NCBI GenBank assembly: GCA_030456405.1
Contig: JAKDNQ010000126.1
Coordinates: 1-6,486, forward strand
Reading direction: 5' to 3'
Length of the DNA stretch: 6,486 nucleotides
Source: Nitrospira sp.
Lineage (GTDB): Bacteria; Nitrospirota; Nitrospiria; Nitrospirales; Nitrospiraceae
The position numbers were made by a program, and so were the translations under genes. Below, piece by piece: positions 1 to 3,801 of the stretch. How positions within the stretch are numbered: the first letter of the stretch is position 1; every line of letters begins with the position of its first letter. The notes beneath the pieces were generated by a model. That model had not been told where the DNA came from and made no database searches. It saw only the letters and a program-made list of their open reading frames with translations.

Positions 1-133
1 GCGATTGGCTGATGGCTAATCCCAAGGCGTAAAGAGTTTTTTGGTCATCGGTCGTAGGCTCTGGGGCCGCCGCGAATGCCGCAGGAGTCCCAAGACAGAG
101 CAGGGTGATCATACAGGAGGTAATGACGCGCAT
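1..133 (-). CDS. Exported FKBP-type peptidyl-prolyl cis-trans isomerase, N-terminal part (runs off the left edge)
   Basis: Only the first 44 codons are in the window. Residues 1-21 form a Sec signal peptide: a short basic start (MR), a hydrophobic core, and AFA just before a likely cut after residue 21. The mature part begins AAPEP and continues TTDDQKTLYALGLAISQS, which matches the dimerisation-domain start of Mip/FkpA-type isomerases (typically DEQKTLYALGLA...). Family knowledge says such proteins work in the periplasm and catalyse prolyl-bond isomerisation during folding of exported proteins. The FKBP catalytic domain itself lies outside the window and cannot be checked. The start is supported by AAGGA about 8 bases upstream on the minus strand. 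About 225 bases separate it from the next gene upstream on the same strand, so it probably has its own promoter. No lipobox cysteine is evident. The family call is fairly sure; it rests on the N-terminal domain only. Confidence 0.72.
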   Translation of the reverse strand, partial: MRVITSCMITLLCLGTPAAFAAAPEPTTDDQKTLYALGLAISQS

Positions 134-276
134 GAGCTATCCTTTCTTTTGTGTGTGTACTGTCATGGATGAATATCATCAAACTTTGAATCTACGTAGG
201 GTATGCGATATTGCGGTCTGGCTCAAGACAATTATGCGTAGCAGAATGCTGAGGGTACCCGCAGTCTTGTCTCTCT
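134..276. other. Upstream region of the FKBP gene, no gene recognised
   Basis: This stretch separates the FKBP start from the hairpin repeat at 277-351. It is more AT-rich than its surroundings and should hold the FKBP promoter on the minus strand. I see an 8-base palindrome CTACGTAG near 192-199 and a quasi-palindrome GATGAATATCATC at 169-181, but no convincing paired -35 and -10 boxes. Short open frames here have no family features and no ribosome binding site. Confidence 0.4.
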
Positions 277-351
277 CTGGTCTTTCTCGTCTATTTGGTT
301 GGATTAGACTGAGTGGATACACCAGATAGACCAAATAGACGAGATAACCAG
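277..351. repeat. Hairpin repeat, copy 1 (CT-rich arm, 30-base loop, GA-rich arm)
   Basis: The core arms at 286-299 and 330-343 are a perfect 14-base inverted repeat (CTCGTCTATTTGGT and its complement) around a 30-base spacer. Allowing one mismatch and one bulge, the stem extends to about 22 pairs (277-299 with 330-351). The arms are built of roughly five-base words such as CTCGT and TTTGG. The element begins 8 bases after the stop codon of the minus-strand gene at 359-850. No T-tract follows on either strand, so it is not a standard intrinsic terminator, although it could still stop or protect transcripts. It is related to copies near 918-977 and 3193-3305. Confidence 0.75.
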
Positions 352-358
352 GCCGCCA

Positions 359-850
359 TTACCAAGGGTGGCCCCAGTAGCGGGGTCCATAGCCGAGCGG
401 GCCGAAGGGAAACGGGGAGTAATAAAATGGCGCGCCGTAGATCCAGGGGTTTCCCAGGGAGAAACTGAGTCCCACACGGGGATAAGCATAGAAGGGAGGG
501 ATCGTTTGCGCGACAGCCGGTGGTCGCGCCAATTGACGTTGCAGCTCGGCATTCGTGGAGGCCTGGCGGTCGAGCTGGTCTTTTAAGAGCTTGACGGTCT
601 CTTGTTGCGCTTGCAACTTCCCTTGGAGTGCTGCGATCTGGTCGCGCTGCCACTCCGCAAAGGTTTCCACGCAACGGGTGTGAGCGTCACCGGTATAACT
701 CGAACATTCCCACGGTGTCTGAGACTCGCTCGCCTGCGCCGGTAGTCCTGCCAATACGATCACTATTCCGATCACTCCAATGAAGAGCTGTGGCCACAGC
801 CAGGCTGACTTTCTAGAGAATTCTCGACGATGGTAGTTGTTACCCTTCAT
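359..850 (-). CDS. Exported coiled-coil protein of unknown function
   Basis: This 163-residue protein has a long basic N-region (MKGNNYHRREFSRK), a hydrophobic stretch at about residues 20-36 and an AQA motif ending at residue 40. These fit a Sec signal peptide cut there, or an uncleaved membrane anchor. Residues 49 and 60 are cysteines that could form a disulfide outside the cytoplasm. Residues about 62-108 are rich in Q, L, K and E with heptad-like spacing and look like a coiled coil. The C-terminal 50 residues are rich in Pro, Gly, Tyr, Phe and Trp, ending in WGHPW, and resemble the low-complexity tails of cell-envelope proteins. I recognise no catalytic motif and no named family. The ATG is preceded by GGAGAGAGG at 5 bases and by a perfect TATAAT box. 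The gene is flanked on both sides by related hairpin repeats. Secretion is inferred from the N-terminus; the function is unknown. Confidence 0.75.
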   Translation of the reverse strand: MKGNNYHRREFSRKSAWLWPQLFIGVIGIVIVLAGLPAQASESQTPWECSSYTGDAHTRCVETFAEWQRDQIAALQGKLQAQQETVKLLKDQLDRQASTNAELQRQLARPPAVAQTIPPFYAYPRVGLSFSLGNPWIYGAPFYYSPFPFGPLGYGPRYWGHPW

Positions 851-866
851 CGGCCTCTCTCCGGTA

Positions 867-902
867 GCGACTGATTATAGCCTACCATGCGCGTGGGCAT
901 GA
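867..902 (-). promoter_or_regulatory. Probable promoter of the 359-850 gene (TATAAT box)
   Basis: On the minus strand a perfect TATAAT lies at 874-879. It would place the transcript start near 867 and give a leader of about 17 bases that contains the ribosome binding site GGAGAGAGG. The expected -35 position (about 897-902) reads TCATGC, a poor match to TTGACA, and there is no TG extension of the -10. The promoter is therefore weak or needs an activator. Its position relative to the gene is right. A run of eight G lies just upstream at 908-915. Confidence 0.45.
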
Positions 903-917
903 GAACAGGGGGGGGTA

Positions 918-977
918 GCCGGTTTGTCTTGCTTGTTTGGTTTATCTCATTTATTTGGTTGAACAAGACAGGCCAGC
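918..977. repeat. Hairpin repeat, copy 2
   Basis: An imperfect inverted repeat pairs 918-931 with 964-977. Its perfect core is TGTCTTG/CAAGACA, extended by G-U pairs if transcribed from the plus strand. The 25 bases at 945-969 match the 25 bases at 285-309 of copy 1 at 20 positions by eye, including TTATTTGGTTG against CTATTTGGTTG. The same five-base words (TTTGG, TCTCA, CTTGT) recur. It lies upstream of the promoter of the 359-850 gene, so that gene is bracketed by two copies. Confidence 0.65.
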
Positions 978-1234
978 TACAATTCCTTGATGAATGTGCA
1001 GTCATCTGGTCGCGGGATAGTTCAACGTGAAAGGCCAAAGATCCCAGGGTTCGACCCTGTGGCGAAGCCATCCACGGTCGCCGATGGAGTCCATTGATCC
1101 ATTTGCTGGTAATTCATTGAATTCTGGCGTTCTTTCTTGCGGCGGAAGGGGTAAGCTGCCGCGCAATAAGAGAATTCCTCTTGATTCATGCAGTCTGTCA
1201 GAGCGCTTGCCCTCAGGCGGAAAGGAGCTGTGGT
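978..1234. other. Intergenic region upstream of the YhcG-type nuclease, no gene recognised
   Basis: No open frame here has a credible start and family features. Small structures are visible: CAGGG-TTCGA-CCCTG at 1045-1059, GCGGC/GCCGC pairing 1139-1143 with 1158-1162, and AAGAG-AATTC-CTCTT at about 1168-1182. A possible plus-strand promoter is TTGATC (1094-1099), 17 bases, then TTGAAT (1117-1122), each box matching consensus at four of six positions; this is weak. The 16-base block GGGTAAGCTGCCGCGC at 1149-1164 recurs with one mismatch at 1240-1255, just inside the nuclease gene, and may be a small duplication. Confidence 0.35.
1221..1227 (+). promoter_or_regulatory. Ribosome binding site of the YhcG-type gene
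   Basis: AAAGGAG lies 7 bases before the ATG at 1235. This fixes the start of the nuclease gene in the frame that encodes its N-terminal domain. That frame is not the one that encodes the rest of the protein, which is why the frameshift near 1400 matters. Confidence 0.7.
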
Positions 1235-2405
1235 ATGGCGGGTAAGCAGCCGCGCGAAGCAACCATTGTCCGTTCCGACTTCGCGGCTCTGGTCACCGAG
1301 GTCAAAGGCCGCATCCAGGCAGCCCAGACCCGCGCGATGCTCGCTGTCAACGCCGAGCTCGTCCGTCTCTACTGGGACATCGGCCGCATCATCGACGAAC
1401 GAAGGCTGGGGCGCTGCTGTCATTCCCCGCTTGGCGAAAGAGCTGAAAAACGATCTTCCAGAGGTCAAGGGGTTTTCCGAGCGGAACATCGATCATATGA
1501 TTGCGTTTCATCGTTCGTATCCTGTTCCATCGGGATTTTCGCCCCCGCCGGTGGCGAAATTGGCTCATCGGGAGAAAGTGCCACAAGCAGTGGCGAAATT
1601 GCCTGCGCTCATTGTGCAAGACCCGCTTGCACAATTATCCGACTCTCTTCTGTGGTGCGTGCCTTGGGCCCACCACGTCATTCTGATCGAGAAGGTCAAA
1701 GACCTTCCGATGCGCCGTTGGTACATGGAGCAGACACTCGCCAACGGCTGGAGCCGCAGTGTCCTGGCCCTGCAAATCGAGGCACTGGCCCACGCTCGCC
1801 ATGGCAAGGCCGTTTCCAACTTCGCCGCGATGCTCCCTGCGCCGCAGTCTGATCTCGTCCAGCAGACGCTCAAAGACCCCTACATCTTCGACTTTCTCAC
1901 CCTCGCTGAGCCGTTCCATGAACGCGAACTCGAAACCGAACTCGTCCGCCACCTGGAGAAATTCCTGCTCGAGCTCGGCCAGGGCTTCGCCTTCGTCGGC
2001 AGGCAATACCGCCTCGACGTGGGCGGCGAAGATTTCTACATCGACCTGCTCTTCTACCACCTGCGCCTGCGCGCCTTCATCGTCATTGATTTGAAGAAGG
2101 GCAAGTTCAAACCCGAGTACGCCGGCAAGCTCAACCTCTATTGCAACGTCGTCAACGACCGGCTTAAGCACGCGAGCGATGCCCCGACCATCGGTCTCAT
2201 CCTGTGCCAGACGAAAGATCGCCTTCTCGCCGAATACAGTTTTGCCGGCATCGACAAACCGATCGGCATCTCGACGTATGAACTGACGCGGGCGCTGCCG
2301 ACGGAGCTGCGCCCGGCGCTGCCCACGGTGGAAGAGATCGAGGCGGAATTGGCCGGGCAGGCGCCGCGACCGGTGAAACCGGCTGCGCGGGCGAGAAAGA
2401 GATGA
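1235..2405 (+). pseudogene. yhcG: DUF1016/YhcG-type PD-(D/E)XK nuclease, frameshifted near 1400
   Basis: The gene is split over two frames. From the ATG at 1235 to 1399, 55 codons encode the DUF1016 N-terminal domain, including RSDFAALV and VRLYWDIGRIIDE. From 1401 to the TGA at 2403-2405, the other frame encodes 334 residues starting EGWGAAVIPRLAKEL. Family members have about ten residues between the IG and GWG motifs. Only about six plus one base remain here, so roughly 11 bases appear lost. The C-terminal YhcG nuclease domain is intact: LPAPQSDL, LKDPYIFDFL, then GGEDFYIDLLFYH with the catalytic Asp at 2043-2045, and IDLK at 2085-2096 giving Asp and Lys. FKPEYAGKLN and PIGISTYEL follow. 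Joined, the protein would be about 389 residues, close to the family's size. YhcG-type proteins are often found near restriction-modification genes; their exact substrate is not settled. The deletion makes a full-length product unlikely, unless it is an assembly error or the C-terminal part is made alone. Confidence 0.85.
1611..1635. repeat. Perfect 10-base inverted repeat inside the nuclease gene
   Basis: ATTGTGCAAG at 1611-1620 and its exact complement CTTGCACAAT at 1626-1635 flank a five-base loop. It lies in the variable linker between the two conserved domains of the YhcG-type protein, encoding IVQDPLAQL. Just before it the 12-base word GTGGCGAAATTG occurs twice (1551-1562 and 1590-1601), encoding VAKL twice, 13 codons apart. 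Both structures are in a low-constraint linker. Confidence 0.6.
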
Positions 2406-2453
2406 AGCGGCTGCTCGACTGGACCGCGTATGGTTTGGGGTAGGAGCAGACCT

Positions 2454-2696
2454 ATCGATCCCCGCCTCTTTCATCTCTTTGTCTGAAGCTGTGGCGATCT
2501 TGTTCAGGCTGCCGAATTTCTTGAGTAAGGTGTTTCGTCTGATCTCCCCAATGCCGATGACCTGATCGAGGACGGAAGCGACCAGGGATTTCCCCCGGAG
2601 TTTTCAGTGAAACGTGATGGCGAACCGATGGGCCTCGTCTCGAATGCGTTGCACGAGATGGGTTGACGGCGAGGTCGCGCGGAGGAGGATCACGAA
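2454..2696 (-). pseudogene. uvrC: C-terminal fragment of uvrC (excinuclease ABC subunit C) with an internal stop
   Basis: Read on the minus strand from about 2696, the translation gives FVILLRATSPSTHLVQRI then RDEAHRFAITFH. A TGA stop follows at 2604-2606, and the same frame resumes with KLRGKSLVASVLDQV and GIGEIRRNTLLKKFGSL down to about 2454. This is the end of the UvrC RNase H-like nuclease domain (RIRDEAHRFAI.HRKLR) followed by its helix-hairpin-helix DNA-binding domain (GIG...LL..FGS). In intact UvrC an Arg normally follows the His, so the stop is consistent with CGA changing to TGA. About 81 codons of a protein usually near 600 residues remain; the GIY-YIG nuclease, the UvrB-binding region and most of the second nuclease are missing. 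The fragment faces the opposite way to its neighbours and cannot work in repair. A functional uvrC presumably exists elsewhere in the genome. Confidence 0.82.
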
Positions 2697-2700
2697 GGCA

Positions 2701-2817
2701 ATGTCGAACAGGCTCCTAGTGGTAGAATGGGCCGTGTTGCATCGGGACGAACTGCGGCGAGATTGGGAGTTGGCACGCAGTGGCCGCACGCCCGCACCCA
2801 TCGCGCCGCTTGAGTAA
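2701..2817 (+). pseudogene. C-terminal remnant of a DUF4160 protein
   Basis: From an ATG at 2701 the frame encodes 38 residues: MSNRLLVVEWAVLHRDELRR, then DWELARSGRTPAPIAPLE and TAA. The pattern EWA.LHRDEL..DW..AR.G....I.PLE is the conserved C-terminus of DUF4160, a domain of about 80 residues usually encoded directly before DUF2442. The N-terminal half is missing: upstream of about 2705 the DNA instead belongs to the uvrC fragment on the other strand. GGAGGAGGA lies at 2681-2689, a little far (11 bases) for an efficient binding site, so the stub might still be translated. DUF4160/DUF2442 pairs are common and have been suspected to be toxin-antitoxin-like, but their activity is unresolved. 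I infer that the gene was cut by the event that brought in the uvrC piece. Confidence 0.75.
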
Positions 2818-2821
2818 TACG

Positions 2822-2826
2822 AGGAG
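2822..2826 (+). promoter_or_regulatory. Ribosome binding site for the GTG-started DUF2442 gene
   Basis: AGGAG at 2822-2826 sits 8 bases before GTG 2835 and just after the DUF4160 stop at 2817. It supports the GTG start over any later start codon and suggests that the two genes once formed an operon. Confidence 0.65.
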
Positions 2827-2834
2827 ACTCGCCT

Positions 2835-3134
2835 GTGTCCTTGCTTCGGATTCGCGAAGTCCTGCCGGTGGAACGCTTTCGACTTCGGCTTACGCTGACT
2901 GATGAATCGATCGTTGAGCGCGATATCGCCGATCTGCTGACGGGCTCGATGTTCGAGACCATACGCAAAGACCCTCTCGCTTTTCGGCAGGTTAAAGTCG
3001 AATCAGGGACAGTCGTTTGGCAGAATGGGGCCGACCTCTGCCCCGATGTCCTGATTTGGGGTGGACCCCCGCCAAAGAGTTCCGCCGTTCCTCCTCAGTC
3101 TCTGACTCTGAAATCTCCCGCTCTCGTCCGTTGA
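2835..3134 (+). CDS. DUF2442 domain protein (partner of DUF4160)
   Basis: The 99-residue product starts at a GTG (MSLLRIREVLPVERFRLRLT) with AGGAG 8 bases upstream. Residues 1-75 show the DUF2442 pattern: a basic, hydrophobic first strand; DESIVERDIADLL; the FR.V.VESGTVVW region; and NGADLCPDVLIWGG at about 63-76. The remaining 23 residues are a Pro/Ser-rich tail starting GPPPKSSAVPP, a common extension in this subgroup. DUF2442 proteins are small and cytoplasmic. They have no assigned enzymatic activity and usually pair with a DUF4160 gene, as here, where the truncated partner ends 17 bases before. Family membership is clear; function is unknown. With DUF4160 reduced to a stub, this gene is probably an orphan. 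Its length and frame look intact. Confidence 0.82.
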   Translation: MSLLRIREVLPVERFRLRLTLTDESIVERDIADLLTGSMFETIRKDPLAFRQVKVESGTVVWQNGADLCPDVLIWGGPPPKSSAVPPQSLTLKSPALVR

Positions 3135-3192
3135 GTCGCCGACGCGCAGAATACGAATAATCTTCGCCCACCATGGCAGCGCGTGCGTCTCA

Positions 3193-3305
3193 CTTGTCCA
3201 TCTGGTTTCTTTGGTTCCTCTGATGGGTTTTCGGTCCGGCCAACAAGGCAAACGAAACAAGCTCTCCCTCGTCTCGCTCGTCCCGCGAGTCTCGCGCTTC
3301 TCGCC
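3193..3305. repeat. Hairpin repeat, copy 3, with an adjoining TCTCG-rich tract
   Basis: On the plus strand an arm starting CTTGTCCATCTGGTTTCTTT at 3193 is followed, after a spacer, by GGCCAACAAGGC and AAACGAAACAAG ending at 3261. The two arms pair imperfectly. From 3263 to 3305 the sequence is dominated by CTCGT, CTCGC and TCTCG words. The composition, the word pattern and the TTTGGTT core resemble copies 1 and 2, but this copy is more diverged. It lies 58 bases after the DUF2442 stop and runs directly into the remnant helix-turn-helix gene on the minus strand. Confidence 0.55.
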
Positions 3306-3379
3306 AGGAATTTCCTCCTTGCGATAGGCCCCTAGATCGACTTCGGACTCAGACGCAGTTCCGCCGCCAATTCCTTCAT
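3294..3379 (-). pseudogene. Remnant of a small helix-turn-helix (MerR/excisionase-like) DNA-binding protein
   Basis: From the ATG at 3377-3379 on the minus strand, with AAGGAG about 9 bases upstream, the frame gives MKELAAELRLSPKSI and then a TAG stop at 3332-3334. This is the typical first helix-turn-helix of excisionase or MerR-like proteins (..KELA..L..S..SI). Past the stop, after five bases, another frame continues AYRKEEIPGEKR, which fits the expected next segment (..RAYR.GEIPG..R). A single-base deletion near 3330-3334 would explain the split. The match ends about 3294, where the repeat tract takes over. Such proteins are usually 60-80 residues and act as recombination directionality factors or small regulators. 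Upstream (3380-3538) the frame is open but unlike any family, so the ATG at 3379 is the better start. I infer a dead gene; the family assignment rests on about 27 residues. Confidence 0.5.
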
Positions 3380-3793
3380 CGTGAGCAACTCCTTCTTTAT
3401 GCTCAGTCCTTCCCTTCGATACGGCTCAGCACCGCGCTGACTATCCCGGTGTGAGTGATTGTAGGGCAGTCCCCTGCTTAGGCCTGATGAGGACAGTTCG
3501 GGCGAAGCAAACCGCATGAAATGTAACTTGGTGGACACAGATAAATTTCTTCATGTTACGAAAGAAGAGGGGAGCAGGGGGCTAGGCTGCAAGAACGCAA
3601 AGTGGAAAATTGTGTGAAAAGGATGCTCTCCGTGTCAATCTCAGCAAAATTGAATGCGAGTGATGGGAGTGAATGGTTGCATTTGTGGGGCAACGCCGCC
3701 CTAGTTGGCTGCTTTCTCAAAGGGAAAAGGGTATTCTGCTGCGGATAATGGTCACACCAAACAACGTCAAGAACTTCTTGCTCATCCGTCCCT
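3380..3793. other. Intergenic region before the methyltransferase, no gene recognised
   Basis: About 410 bases without a supportable protein. A minus-strand open frame extends to 3538 but has no family features. The plus strand from 3540 is relatively A-rich and should contain the methyltransferase promoter, yet I see no convincing -35/-10 pair. A 17-codon leader-like ORF starts at 3748 and is listed separately. No tRNA, CRISPR or clear insertion-sequence end was found here. Confidence 0.4.
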
Positions 3794-3801
3794 ATGTCTA
3801 G
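3748..3801 (+). promoter_or_regulatory. Possible leader ORF overlapping the methyltransferase start
   Basis: ATG 3748 opens a 17-codon frame (MVTPNNVKNFLLIRPYV) whose TAG at 3799-3801 lies just past the methyltransferase ATG at 3794. The 20 bases before 3794 are pyrimidine-rich and contain no ribosome binding site, so ribosomes finishing this short frame could restart on the downstream gene. The short frame itself has only a weak GCGGA upstream. No known leader peptide is recognised; the idea rests on geometry alone. Confidence 0.25.

Noticed and set aside
105..329. A 74-codon plus-strand open frame near the left edge.
   Set aside because: It overlaps the FKBP signal peptide region and the hairpin repeat. 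Its translation is unlike any known protein.
277..351. Copy 1 of the hairpin as a standard intrinsic terminator.
   Set aside because: The stem is strong, but neither strand has a run of T after it and the loop is 30 bases.
1041..1062. GGTTCGACC resembles a tRNA T-arm, possibly a tRNA gene end or attachment site.
   Set aside because: The perfect stem closes a five-base, not seven-base, loop. No anticodon arm, D-arm or acceptor stem can be folded around it on either strand.
1635..2474. A 279-codon open frame on the minus strand.
   Set aside because: It is antisense to the nuclease gene, with Arg/Ala/Glu-rich translation typical of a high-GC shadow. Only its first few codons are meaningful, as the end of the uvrC fragment.
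3515..3560. The stretch around GTAACTTGGTGGACACAG looked like an insertion-sequence end.
   Set aside because: No partner inverted repeat, target duplication or transposase fragment is visible nearby, and only a five-base GTAAC/GTTAC pairing is present.
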